A stretch of DNA of 51,844 bases from Streptomyces echinatus. GTDB lineage: Bacteria > Actinomycetota > Actinomycetes > Streptomycetales > Streptomycetaceae. Position numbers and translations under genes: made by a program. The DNA lies in the NCBI RefSeq assembly GCF_014203595.1, contig NZ_JACHJK010000024.1:1-51844 (forward strand). The letters run 5' to 3'. The notes under the pieces were generated by a model. That model was not told the origin of the DNA. It ran no database searches and saw only the letters and a list, made by a program, of their open reading frames with translations. Of the stretch, positions 13,697 to 22,011 are shown piece after piece. Position 1 is the first letter of the stretch. Every line of letters starts with the position of its first letter.

Positions 13697-16600
13697 TCAG
13701 CTCGCGTTCAGCACCTGCACCAGCTGCTGCTGGTGGTCCTGGACTCGGATGTCGATGAAGCCGGCGAGCGCCTTGTCGCGAGTGTGGACCTCGACGACGA
13801 CCGGTGACCGGTCGGCGGCGGCCGTCATTGTCTGCCACTGCCCGCTCGTCAGGATGGCCTCGGGCTTGCCGGTGAGGTTCACCGCCGTCGTCACCCCGGG
13901 TGGCAGCCAGCCGCCCGCGTCGTAGCCGGCCGGGGGCCGGTTGGCGTTGGCCTGCTGGACGTTGGTGATGTTGCCGTACCGCCGGGTGATGTAGCGGACG
14001 GCGGCGGCCACGTTGGCGACCGGGTCGAGGATGTTCCACGACGTTCCTGGTACGTGGTTGGAGGCGAACGTCGGCGGGATCACCTGGGCCAGGCCCTGTG
14101 AGGGGATGCCGTTCTGGGCGTTGATGTCCCACCGGTTGATCGCGTTCGGGTTCCAGCCGGACTCGCGCGAGATCAACGTGTTCATACCGGCGAGCCACTG
14201 CCCGACAGCACCCGGCGGCGGGACGTGCGCGGCGGCCAGTGCCTGGCTGATGATGCTGCGGCGCCGGCCCGACGGGATCGTCCCGCCGATCGATCCGCCA
14301 CCCCCTCCCCCACCGTCTCCGCTGAAGGTGACCAGATCGACGAGGCCCTTGACGAGGCTCTTCGGGATGCCGATGGCCAGCTTCCCGAACGCGGTGTCCT
14401 TGATGCTGTCCAGCGGCTTGATGAGCTTGCCGACGAGGCTGCGGATCGCCTTGGCCGGATCCCGCAGGAACGCGGTGGCCGAGGAGAAGAACCCCCCGAT
14501 CTTGCCGCCGATCTTCCCGCCGAAGTCCTTCAGCTTGCCGAGGATGCCGCCGTCGGCCATGAGCTGGCCGCCGGCCTGCTCCCACAGCGACAGGGCGCGG
14601 GCCCGGTAGCGGGGATCGGTGGGGATGACGAACTCGGGATGCTGCGGCCGGCCCTCACCGACGATGGCCGTGGGCCGGTTGAACACGCCGGGTCGGGCCG
14701 GGACGGTGCCGCCCTGTGCGAGCAGCGGCAGAGTCTTCAGGTCCGGGACGCCCGGGATCCAGCCCGCGATCTTCTTCCAGACGGAGACGATGCCCTCGTT
14801 CCACACGACCCTGATCACCCAGTTTATGGGCGCCTTCGTCAGGCCCTTGATCCGGTCCCAGGCCTTGCCGATGGCATCCTTCGCGTCGGAGAACGCGGTG
14901 GCCACGCGCCCGACGGCGGTCTTCAGCGCGTCGAAAGCGGGCTTGATGCCCTTCCGCCACACGCCGTTGATGGCGCCGCTGATCCCGCTCCACACCGGGA
15001 CGATGACCTTGTCGCGCAGCCACTTGTTGATGTCGGCGACGCCCGTGATGCCCAGCCGGATCGCGGTGAACGTGGGCTTGATGATGTTGTCCCAGGACCA
15101 TTTGATGGTGCCCCGGATGCCCCGCCAAACCGGCTGGATCACCTTGTCGTTCAGCCAATGAAACACTGCTGCGAATGGGCCCGCGATGTAGGCCACTATG
15201 TCCGGCAGGATGCTGTGCCCGATCAGCACGTCGTAGAACCACTGAAAGATGTCGACCATCAACTTGACGGCGCCGTCCACGATCAGAGCGAGCCCTTGGA
15301 TGATCGGCCCGACCACGTCGCGGACGAAGTTGACGAACGTCGTAAGCCAGTCAAGCACCGTCGTGATTCCGCCTGCCAGCCCGTTTGCCATCAGGCTCAC
15401 GAGGTCCAAGAGGGGGGGCATCAACCAACTGAGCACGTTGATGGCCAAGGTCACGACTAGCGCCACCAGCTCGGCCAGCGGCGGCACGATCGGCAGCAGC
15501 GCCAGAGCGAGCTGCACACCGGCCTCGGCCAGCTGCAGCAGCGACGGCAGCAGCTGCATCAGGACGTCCGTGCCCATCTCCAGCAGCATCCCGGCGATCT
15601 CAGAGATCACCGGGAACAGCGGGATGAAGGCATCCACGAGAGTGAGCAGGGCCTCGGCCAGCGGCGGCAGAGCCTCCGCCAGCGTCGTCGCGATCAGCCC
15701 GGCGAACTCGCCGAGGATCGGGGCGATGTCCGAGAGGATCGGGGCGAGCTGCTGAGCCAGCGATGCCCACACGTCCCCGAGCGGGCCGATGATCGCCAGC
15801 AGGGCCTCAGCGATCACAGTGAACGCATCGCCCAGGGTCGGCAGGATCGGAGTGAGCGCATCGAGCACCGTGGTGATCAGCTGCATGCCGACCGGGATCA
15901 GCGGCTCCAGCGCACCCAGAAGCTCGGTGAGCGCCGACGCAAACACAGTCGCAATCAGCCCGGCAACCTGCCCGAGGAGATCAACGAGCGGTGCGAGGAA
16001 AGGCTCCAGCGCCTGGAAGACGGCGGCGATGACGTCGCCGACCATCACCAGCGCAGGAGTGATCGCCCGCACCACATCGGTGAGCGGGCCGACCAGCACC
16101 TTGACCAGGCCGGTCACCACGTCGATCACCGGCGTTAGGGCGGGCGCCAGCGCGTTGATGACAGCGGCGATCAGGTCGGCGATCGGCTGCAGCAGCGGGA
16201 TCACCGACTCGACGATCTGGATGATCGCAGTACCGACCGTCACCAGGACCGGGCCGAGCGCCTGAATGATCGGCATCAGGGCTGCGCCGAGCGCCGTCGC
16301 CAACTGCTGCAGGACCGGCCCGAGGGCCTGCGCGAGTTGGGCAACGAATCCGACGAGTGCCGTAATCAGGGGGACGGCCGCTTTCACCACTGCCCCGATC
16401 ACGGGGACGATGGCGCCGACGATCTGCGCGACGCTGCCGAACAGCTGCCGCAGGCTGGCCTGCATCTCCGGCGAGGCGAGGATTTTCTTCAGCTCGCCGA
16501 AGACGCTTCCGAGCACGCCGATGATCTGACCGCCCGCATCGGAGGCGGCCTTAAAGATCTGCACGACGACGCCGAGCGCGTTGCCCAGCAGGGTGCCGAA

Positions 16601-18244
16601 GCTCTCCAGGATCTTGAACGCCGTATCGATGGCCTCCTTGAGACCGCCGGAGGCGAACGACTTCGCAATGCCGTCGGTGAAGTGCTTGATGGCGTCAGCG
16701 AAGTGCTGCATCAGCCCGTTGAAGGCGGGCTGGGCCGCGACCGTCAGCTGGCCGAACGCCGTAATAAGCTGGCGTGGGGTGTCCTTGAAGACGCGCAGGT
16801 TGTCGTTGGCACCCTTGAGGATCTTGTCGAGCATCCCCGACTTGCCCATGTCGGTGAGGGCGCCGGCCGCGGACTTGCCGATGCTGTTCCAGATGCCGCC
16901 GGTCTCCGTCAGCCGCTTCTGCAGCACCGGGAGCGTCGCCCCCGCGAGGGTGCGCACGGTGCCATCCAGGCCCTGGAAGAGAGCGTTCTGCACCGACAGG
17001 CGCATGTGATCCCACGCAGGCGCGAGAGCTTGCACCGCACCCACGAAAGACCGGGCGTTCGGCGACAGCTTGGCCATCGCCTGGTCCAGCTTGGACGTCT
17101 GCGCCGCAGCCGCGGCCTGTGCGTCGGCTACCGCCTGCGCGGCGTCGGCGACGGCCTGCTCGGCGTCCCGTATCTGCCGCGCGCCGTCCTTGCGGGCCTC
17201 AACGACGCCGGCCTGCGCATCGGCGACCTGCTGCTGGGCGTCAGCGACCTGCCGGGCCCCGTCGACCGCGGTGCGGCGGGCCTCCTCCCGCGCGTCGCCG
17301 ACCGCACGCTCGCGCTCCTCGACGTTCTTGTTCGCCTCGGAGATGCGGTCCTTGGCGTTCTTGACCTGCTCGGAACCGTCGACGCCGGCCTTGTTCGCCT
17401 TCTTCGTGTCCTCGGAAAGGCGCTTGGTCTCGGTGCGCTGCTCTTTCAGGTTGAGCTTGGCCCGCTCGTAGGCCAGCTGCAGCTTGGCCAGCTGCTCCGG
17501 GGTCGTGCCCGGATTGGCCCGCGCCTTAGCAAGTTCCCTCTGCGCCTCGGTCAGCCGGATTGCGGCCTCACGCTCGTCGAGCTTGGACTCGGCGAGCCTG
17601 TTGTTCATGTCCTGCAGTGCCCGCGTGGCTTCCTCGCGGGCACCGTTCAGGGCCTGCTGCGCTTGCAGGGCGTCCTGCTGGGCGCTGCGCAGATCCTGCT
17701 CGGCGTCACGGACCTGCCGCTGCGCGTCCGCCTGCCGCTGCGCCGACTCCTCAACCGTGCGCGCAAGGCTCTGCTCGGCGTCCGCGACGGCACGCTGAGC
17801 CTCGCGGACGCGCTCGGCCGCCTGCACGCGCGCGTCCGCGAGGCCCTGCTGCGCCTTCGTCAGACCGCGCTGTGCCGACTCCACCGCGCGGGTCGCCGAG
17901 GCCGCCGCGTTGGCCTCCGCGGTGTGGTCGGCGAACGCCTGCTTGAACGCCTCCCCGACCCCGGACAGGCCCAGCTTCAGCGCGCCTGCCGCCGCACCCG
18001 CGGTAGCGAGCGCGGGCGCGAGAGCCGCGGCACCGGCAGCAGCAGCCGACAGGTTCGCGCCGATCGCCACACCGGCCAGCGCGCCCAGCCCCTTGAGGCC
18101 GGCACCGAACGCCTTGGAGAAGGCGCCCGCCCCGCTGCGGCCGGCGCTGGACGCGCGGGCGTTGACGGAGCGGGACCAGTCGCCCTCGAACTCCGGGCGG
18201 ATCGAGACGTATCCGCGCCCGACGAGAACACCACCAGCGGCCAC
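13697..18244 (-). CDS. Tail tape-measure protein with lytic transglycosylase domain
   Basis: At 1,515 residues this is the longest gene, as tape-measure genes normally are. Residues about 120-400 are a long Ala/Gln/Glu/Arg coiled coil. Several hundred residues of Leu/Ile/Val/Pro-rich hydrophobic helical repeats follow. A C-terminal domain at about 1325-1430 matches SLT-type transglycosylases: MNTLISRESGWNPNAIN with the catalytic Glu, then GLAQVIPPTF and VAAAVRYITRRYG. The protein sets tail length and probably opens a local hole in peptidoglycan during DNA entry. It follows the tail assembly chaperones. Confidence 0.93.
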   Translation of the reverse strand: MAAGGVLVGRGYVSIRPEFEGDWSRSVNARASSAGRSGAGAFSKAFGAGLKGLGALAGVAIGANLSAAAAGAAALAPALATAGAAAGALKLGLSGVGEAFKQAFADHTAEANAAASATRAVESAQRGLTKAQQGLADARVQAAERVREAQRAVADAEQSLARTVEESAQRQADAQRQVRDAEQDLRSAQQDALQAQQALNGAREEATRALQDMNNRLAESKLDEREAAIRLTEAQRELAKARANPGTTPEQLAKLQLAYERAKLNLKEQRTETKRLSEDTKKANKAGVDGSEQVKNAKDRISEANKNVEERERAVGDAREEARRTAVDGARQVADAQQQVADAQAGVVEARKDGARQIRDAEQAVADAAQAVADAQAAAAAQTSKLDQAMAKLSPNARSFVGAVQALAPAWDHMRLSVQNALFQGLDGTVRTLAGATLPVLQKRLTETGGIWNSIGKSAAGALTDMGKSGMLDKILKGANDNLRVFKDTPRQLITAFGQLTVAAQPAFNGLMQHFADAIKHFTDGIAKSFASGGLKEAIDTAFKILESFGTLLGNALGVVVQIFKAASDAGGQIIGVLGSVFGELKKILASPEMQASLRQLFGSVAQIVGAIVPVIGAVVKAAVPLITALVGFVAQLAQALGPVLQQLATALGAALMPIIQALGPVLVTVGTAIIQIVESVIPLLQPIADLIAAVINALAPALTPVIDVVTGLVKVLVGPLTDVVRAITPALVMVGDVIAAVFQALEPFLAPLVDLLGQVAGLIATVFASALTELLGALEPLIPVGMQLITTVLDALTPILPTLGDAFTVIAEALLAIIGPLGDVWASLAQQLAPILSDIAPILGEFAGLIATTLAEALPPLAEALLTLVDAFIPLFPVISEIAGMLLEMGTDVLMQLLPSLLQLAEAGVQLALALLPIVPPLAELVALVVTLAINVLSWLMPPLLDLVSLMANGLAGGITTVLDWLTTFVNFVRDVVGPIIQGLALIVDGAVKLMVDIFQWFYDVLIGHSILPDIVAYIAGPFAAVFHWLNDKVIQPVWRGIRGTIKWSWDNIIKPTFTAIRLGITGVADINKWLRDKVIVPVWSGISGAINGVWRKGIKPAFDALKTAVGRVATAFSDAKDAIGKAWDRIKGLTKAPINWVIRVVWNEGIVSVWKKIAGWIPGVPDLKTLPLLAQGGTVPARPGVFNRPTAIVGEGRPQHPEFVIPTDPRYRARALSLWEQAGGQLMADGGILGKLKDFGGKIGGKIGGFFSSATAFLRDPAKAIRSLVGKLIKPLDSIKDTAFGKLAIGIPKSLVKGLVDLVTFSGDGGGGGGGSIGGTIPSGRRRSIISQALAAAHVPPPGAVGQWLAGMNTLISRESGWNPNAINRWDINAQNGIPSQGLAQVIPPTFASNHVPGTSWNILDPVANVAAAVRYITRRYGNITNVQQANANRPPAGYDAGGWLPPGVTTAVNLTGKPEAILTSGQWQTMTAAADRSPVVVEVHTRDKALAGFIDIRVQDHQQQLVQVLNAS

Positions 18245-18256
18245 CGCGCACCCCCA

Positions 18257-18730
18257 TCACTGGTTCGCGGCGGGCCTCCCGAACAGCCCTGCCAGCTGTC
18301 GCGCTCCGGAGCCGTGCTTGCCTCCGAAGCGGATGACGTTGCTCTTGGTGCGCTGCTCCACGCCCGGTCGCGGGATCGGATCCGGTGGGCGCAGACGGCT
18401 CGTCTTCTTCGGGTCGCCGTGCAGCTTGACCATGGCGAAGGTGTTTTCACGCTGCGCGTCGATCAGAGCCGCCAGCAGATGCCGGTCCAGCGTCCACGCC
18501 TCTTGCTCAGGCGACGCCCCGCGCACCGCCCGCGCGGTCGCCGAGTCCTGCGGCAGGTACCGCAGGAAGACGCGCAGCTCACGCCACGACATCTCCCCGC
18601 GATACAGCTCCAGCAGCGAGCGGCCGGGCCAGTAGCGGGCGACGTCCCACTCGACGGCCTCCCCGTACTCCGTCAGGAAGCGGCGGAGGCCGGTGATTCC
18701 CCCGGCTCCAGCCCGGACCGCTTCTGCCAC
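18257..18730 (-). CDS. Tail assembly chaperone, downstream frame (gpT-like)
   Basis: The frame ends 12 bases before the tape-measure start and overlaps the upstream chaperone frame by about 58 bases in the -1 frame. It may start at GTG 18730 or, more likely, be made as a C-terminal extension by -1 frameshifting at the GGGGGAA heptamer (18697-18703). It carries WDVARYWPGRSLLELYRGEMSWRELRVFLRYL and a charged C-terminus. The G/GT arrangement before the tape measure is standard for siphophages. Confidence 0.8.
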   Translation of the reverse strand: MAEAVRAGAGGITGLRRFLTEYGEAVEWDVARYWPGRSLLELYRGEMSWRELRVFLRYLPQDSATARAVRGASPEQEAWTLDRHLLAALIDAQRENTFAMVKLHGDPKKTSRLRPPDPIPRPGVEQRTKSNVIRFGGKHGSGARQLAGLFGRPAANQ

Positions 18731-19005
18731 TCCTGGGCGATCAGCTCGATGTCGAGGAACGTGAACCCAGCCTCGTACATCTCGCGGAGCTTCTCAGCGC
18801 CGAGGACGTCCCGCAGCACGCCAGGCACGTTGTTCAGGTCGCCGACGCGCTCCTGCAGCTCGAACGGCAGCAGGCGCATCGGCGGCAGCGTGAAGGTGAC
18901 ATCGTGCAGCTCGTAGGTGGTCGGCTGCGGCAGTGCGTCGCGGCGCTGCTTGGCGAGGGAATCGAGGGAGACGACTTCCGTCCCCGCCGGCTTGCTGGTG
19001 GCCAT
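18673..19005 (-). CDS. Tail assembly chaperone, upstream frame (gpG-like)
   Basis: The 110-residue protein starts at ATG 19005 with AGGAGAA just upstream on the minus strand. The core (YELHDVTFTLPPMRLLPFELQERVGDLN) is typical of actinophage tail chaperones that follow the major tail protein. Near its end the codons CCG GGG GAA provide the frameshift site. It helps load the tape-measure protein during tail assembly and is not expected in the virion. Confidence 0.85.
   Translation of the reverse strand: MATSKPAGTEVVSLDSLAKQRRDALPQPTTYELHDVTFTLPPMRLLPFELQERVGDLNNVPGVLRDVLGAEKLREMYEAGFTFLDIELIAQEWQKRSGLEPGESPASAAS
18697..18703 (-). promoter_or_regulatory. Probable programmed -1 frameshift site
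   Basis: The minus-strand heptamer GGGGGAA lies where the zero frame reads CCG GGG GAA and the -1 frame reads GCC GGG GGA. Slipping back one base on GGG joins the 110-residue chaperone to the downstream 157-residue frame. The position, 20-30 bases before the first stop codon, is typical. Confidence 0.65.
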
Positions 19006-19034
19006 GGGTTCTCCTAGCGGGTTCGCGGGTTGAA

Positions 19035-19072
19035 CCCCGGCAGGCGACGACCCGCGTGCGTGCCTGCCGGGG
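19035..19072. terminator. Hairpin after the major tail gene
   Basis: CCCCGGCAGGC (19035-19045) and GCCTGCCGGGG (19062-19072) pair perfectly over 11 bp between the major tail gene and the chaperone. It may reduce read-through after the abundantly needed tail tube message or protect its 3' end. Confidence 0.6.
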
Positions 19073-19079
19073 AGAAGGG

Positions 19080-19640
19080 TTACGCCGCGGCCCAGGCCGG
19101 GTCGTTGGACAGCCACACCGCGATCTCAGGGGCGGCGTCGGCGTAGGCCGAGACGGTCATCGGCAGGGACACGGCGCCCGACCGGGCCAGCGTGATCGAG
19201 TCTCGGTTGGTGACCTCACCCCGGGAGACGATGAGCCGGTTGACGATGTCGCCGTCCGTCCACTCCAGGCCGATCGCCCGCTCGTCCGGGTCCGGAGCGG
19301 CCGGGATGGCCAGCTTGTGCACGCCGGTCGTGACGTCCGTCATCGTGGCGGACGGGAAGTAGAGCGTCACCGTGCTGGTCTTCAACTCGATGCAGGTGAA
19401 CCCGAGCGTCATGTCCACACCGGTGAGGATCTTCCGGACCGGGGACAGGGACTGCCACGCGTTCACGTCCTCGGTGTCCGTGCTGTAGCTCAGCTCCACA
19501 CCGTCGTCGGACAGGTAACCGAGATCCACCCAGCCCGCCGGCCAGGCCGAATCCAGGTCACTCGGGGCGGTGGTCCCCTTCGGGGCGATGTAGACGTTTC
19601 CGTTCAGGCCAACGCGCACGTTGTCAGCGTCGAGAGCCAC
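19080..19640 (-). CDS. Major tail (tube) protein
   Basis: The 186-residue protein opens MALDADNVRVGLNGNVYIAP and contains WVDLGYLSDDGVELSYSTD, a typical tail-tube N-terminal region. FTCIELKTSTVTLYFPSAT and a late beta domain complete the fold. Its place between the tail terminator and the chaperones is the canonical one. It polymerises into the tail tube around the tape measure. Its gene is framed by a two-tier stem-loop upstream and a strong hairpin downstream. Confidence 0.9.
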   Translation of the reverse strand: MALDADNVRVGLNGNVYIAPKGTTAPSDLDSAWPAGWVDLGYLSDDGVELSYSTDTEDVNAWQSLSPVRKILTGVDMTLGFTCIELKTSTVTLYFPSATMTDVTTGVHKLAIPAAPDPDERAIGLEWTDGDIVNRLIVSRGEVTNRDSITLARSGAVSLPMTVSAYADAAPEIAVWLSNDPAWAAA

Positions 19641-19653
19641 GGGATGCCTCCAG

Positions 19654-19730
19654 GCATAGCGAGGACCCGCACGGCCAGACGCCGACGGGTGAAATGGTCA
19701 GGTACAGGTGCGGGTTGGGTCGTGCTATGC
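19654..19730 (-). promoter_or_regulatory. Two-tier stem-loop in the major tail gene leader
   Basis: GCATAGC (19654-19660) pairs with GCTATGC (19724-19730), and inside it ACCCGCAC (19665-19672) pairs with GTGCGGGT (19708-19715). The structure includes the stop of the upstream gene and stands just before the ribosome binding site of the major tail gene. It could be an RNA-processing or mRNA-stability element. Confidence 0.4.
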
Positions 19731-20147
19731 GGGGCGGACCACCATGCTCATCACGAGCACGTACCGCGGGATGGTGTCCGTCTCGGCCGAGGCCTGGTAC
19801 GGCAGCCAGATCAGGCTGGTCTCGTCCACGCCGTAGATGCGGGCGCCCGGCTGCGCCGTTCCTTGCGCGGCGATGAGCCGGGCGGAGACGTCGGCAGCAA
19901 GGGTGAAAGCCTGCTTCTTCGTAGCACCGAGGATGTCGATGTCGATGGTGCGGTCCGCGGTCACGGCCTTGAGCCGGGAGCCGCCGCCGCCGAGGGTCAC
20001 GGAGACCACGCCGCCGGCCAGCTTGGACGCCAGGTTCGCCGGCCACTCGGTACCCACGCTCGTGCCAGCGGGCAGGCTGGCCTTGAGGATGGCGGCGACA
20101 ACCTGCTCGACGTCCGGCATTGCCTCTGTCGGCAGGCTGCCGCTCAC
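19725..20147 (-). CDS. Tail terminator-like protein
   Basis: A GTG overlapping the previous stop (GTGA) opens a 140-residue frame; ATG 20120 is an alternative. The sequence DVEQVVAAILKASLPAGTSVGTEWP, followed by RTIDIDILGATKKQAFTLAADVSARLI, resembles the tail-completion/terminator fold of siphophages. It directly precedes the tail tube gene, where a tail terminator usually lies. It would cap the growing tail and join it to the head. Confidence 0.7.
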   Translation of the reverse strand: MSGSLPTEAMPDVEQVVAAILKASLPAGTSVGTEWPANLASKLAGGVVSVTLGGGGSRLKAVTADRTIDIDILGATKKQAFTLAADVSARLIAAQGTAQPGARIYGVDETSLIWLPYQASAETDTIPRYVLVMSMVVRPA

Positions 20148-20347
20148 CGCTTCTTCCGGCCCGTCTCCGGCTCCGGCTGAGCGGGTTCCTCCACCGTCTT
20201 CGACGGCGCCTGCTCCTCCTGCGCCGTCTCCTCGACCGGCTCGGCGACGAGCCCGTCCCGGCGCAGAGCCTTCGCGGTGACCTCGTCGACGTCGATCTCC
20301 TCGCCGGGGGCCTTGTCCCCGTACCAGGAGGCGAGCTTGATACGCAT
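20144..20347 (-). CDS. Small protein of the head-tail connector region
   Basis: The 67-residue protein begins MRIKLASWYGDKAPGEEIDV, which is common to small actinophage proteins in this position. It ends in an acidic, Pro/Glu-rich tail with a final basic GRKKR. Its stop overlaps the tail terminator start. The role is unknown, but it always travels with the connector genes. Confidence 0.65.
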   Translation of the reverse strand: MRIKLASWYGDKAPGEEIDVDEVTAKALRRDGLVAEPVEETAQEEQAPSKTVEEPAQPEPETGRKKR

Positions 20348-20724
20348 CAGGCACTCCTCAGTGCGTCCAGGGCACGCCCGAGCGTGCGCGTCTTCGGAGA
20401 CCAGCCCGCCTGGGGGCGGTCCCGGGATGTGGCCGGGCGGCCCGAGCCGAACTCGACCTGCCCCCACCAGGCCGCGGTTGCCCCGAACTCGGCTCGCCAG
20501 CCGTTCGGCCGCATCGCCGCGGCCGAGTAGATGCTGTTGCGGTACTCGCCGTGCCGCTCCACCGTCGGGTCATAGGTGGGGCCCGTGTAGGACGGGGCGA
20601 TGGCGCGGGCCACATCGGCGCCACGGTCCGCGGCATCCATCAAGGCGTCCCGCATCTGCGAGGACCGGGCCAGCTCGTCATACATGCGCGGATTGGGCAC
20701 GAACCGGAAGGTCGCGCGGGCCAT
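20347..20724 (-). CDS. HK97 gp10-like head-tail connector protein
   Basis: The 125-residue protein has an N-terminal helical part (MYDELARSSQMRDALMDAADRGADVARAIAP) and a C-terminal beta part with YRNSIYSAAAMRPNGWRAEFG and TAAWWGQVEFGSG. The phrase 'late W, then VEFGS' marks the gp10-like family. It likely helps to seal the connector for tail joining. Starts and stops overlap on both sides. Confidence 0.8.
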   Translation of the reverse strand: MARATFRFVPNPRMYDELARSSQMRDALMDAADRGADVARAIAPSYTGPTYDPTVERHGEYRNSIYSAAAMRPNGWRAEFGATAAWWGQVEFGSGRPATSRDRPQAGWSPKTRTLGRALDALRSA

Positions 20725-21062
20725 CAGGCCACCTCCCTCAGATCCGCCTCCACGTGGTGGACTCCCCCGCCCGGCGCGGGCCAGCGGGCCACCTTGCCGA
20801 TGACCTGCATCGTCGTCCCCCACGCCTCAATGCGGTCCGTCTCCCGCAGATCGATGTCCATGCCGCGCGGCGTGTACAGCCGCCACCCAGTGACGGTGAC
20901 CTGCTTGTCGTCCGTGTCCTCCGTCGACCCGCCGGCCGGCTGCACATTCACCCCGGACACCGGAATGCGGGTCGCCCCGTCACCCCAGTCCTCCTGCTCG
21001 TTGCCGTACTCGTCCCCGGTGGTGCCGGGCCGGACGATGACGATGCTCTGCAGGTACAGCAT
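20724..21062 (-). CDS. Head closure (head-tail stopper) protein
   Basis: The 112-residue beta-rich protein contains VIVRPGTTGDEYGNEQEDWGDG and later WRLYTPRGMDIDLRETDRIEAWG and MQVIGKVARW. This matches the head-closure fold of siphophages (SPP1 gp16-like). It sits between the connector adaptor and the gp10-like protein, in canonical order, with one-base overlaps to both neighbours. Confidence 0.8.
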   Translation of the reverse strand: MLYLQSIVIVRPGTTGDEYGNEQEDWGDGATRIPVSGVNVQPAGGSTEDTDDKQVTVTGWRLYTPRGMDIDLRETDRIEAWGTTMQVIGKVARWPAPGGGVHHVEADLREVA

Positions 21063-21673
21063 CAGCGGCTCCGCAACTGCACGCTGCCCGCAGTGCGCCG
21101 GTACCGGTCCAGGACGCGCTGCTCCGTCTTCGACAGCAACACGCCCAGGTACTCACCGACCGCCGGGATCAGATAGGTGACGGACTCGCCGCCCACCGTC
21201 TCCGACCGGATCCCGGACGGGTTGACGATGACCCGGTTCGCGGCCTGCATCACAATCGCCTGGATCTCCCCGGGGACCGGGTCCCACCCGTGCGTGTAAG
21301 TGACCGTCACCTGCGGCGGCCGGTGCGCGGCAGGAGGCAGGCCCCACGTCCAGCCGCGGACGAGGAGATCGCTGCCGTCCTGCCACCAGTCCGCCGACAC
21401 CACGTCGCCGATCTTCACCTCGGTGATGTCGACGACCGGACGCTGCGGCAACGTCACCATCCCGCTGCAACGGTGCAACACCGGGTCCGCGCGGCGCATC
21501 GTGAACGTGTCCGTCGTCGTCGCCCGGGTGATGTCCTGCCGGACGTAGGCGCGGACCACGCTGGACGCCTGGTCCAGCAGGGCCTGCGCCTGCTGCTCCT
21601 GCTCGGTCGTGAACGTGCGGCCGAGCAGGGCGGCGAGGTCGGCCACCGTCGCCAGCGAAGGAAGCACAGCCAC
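21062..21673 (-). CDS. Head-tail connector adaptor (gp6/gp15-like)
   Basis: The 203-residue protein starts at GTG 21673 with GGGGAGG upstream. It has helices (TVADLAALLGRTFTTEQEQQ; LLDQASSVVRAYV) followed by a beta-rich part and VPGEIQAIVMQAANRVIVNP. This is the layout of the adaptor that binds the portal ring. It comes after the capsid and before the head-closure gene. Confidence 0.8.
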   Translation of the reverse strand: MAVLPSLATVADLAALLGRTFTTEQEQQAQALLDQASSVVRAYVRQDITRATTTDTFTMRRADPVLHRCSGMVTLPQRPVVDITEVKIGDVVSADWWQDGSDLLVRGWTWGLPPAAHRPPQVTVTYTHGWDPVPGEIQAIVMQAANRVIVNPSGIRSETVGGESVTYLIPAVGEYLGVLLSKTEQRVLDRYRRTAGSVQLRSR

Positions 21674-21687
21674 GGCAGCCTCCCCTG

Positions 21688-21945
21688 TCAGCGCGCGCGG
21701 GCGTCGTCGTCGAGCTTTTGCCGGACCTCGCGCGCGTAGTCCGGGTCCGTCTCCGGCGTCGGCGCCCCGGACACGACGCCCTTGAGGGTGTACGCCTCGT
21801 TGTCGGTCGGGTCGACCTTCGTGCCGAAGAATCCCTGCTCCTCGGCCTCGTCGGTCGCCTTCTGGATGGCCTGGGCGGCGCCGTCGTTGGGCGTCTCCTG
21901 CGTCGTCTTGGACTGCCTGCTGCTGGTGCTCTTGGACTCGGCCAC
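21688..21945 (-). CDS. Small charged protein between capsid and connector
   Basis: GTG 21945 was chosen because GGGAGG stands 8 bases upstream; ATG 21966 is the alternative. The 85-residue protein is hydrophilic, rich in Ser/Thr/Lys at the start and Glu/Asp later (KATDEAEEQGFFGTKVDPTDN). A similar small gene follows the capsid in many Streptomyces phages. Function unknown. Confidence 0.65.
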   Translation of the reverse strand: MAESKSTSSRQSKTTQETPNDGAAQAIQKATDEAEEQGFFGTKVDPTDNEAYTLKGVVSGAPTPETDPDYAREVRQKLDDDARAR

Positions 21946-21967
21946 GGCCGATACCTCCCATGACAAA

Positions 21968-21994
21968 GCCCCGGCACCGAATCGGTGTCAGGGC
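21968..21994. terminator. Hairpin after the major capsid gene
   Basis: GCCC/GGGC outer pairs and CACCG/CGGTG inner pairs form an interrupted stem just beyond the capsid stop codon. It could partly end transcription or stabilise the capsid message. Confidence 0.45.
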
Positions 21995-22011
21995 GACGTG
22001 TGCGGGTTCGG

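Noticed and set aside
16337..18916. Very long open frame (859 codons) on the plus strand over the tape-measure gene
   Set aside because: It is the antisense shadow of a high-GC coding sequence; the minus-strand frame has the tape-measure coiled coil, hydrophobic repeats and SLT domain.
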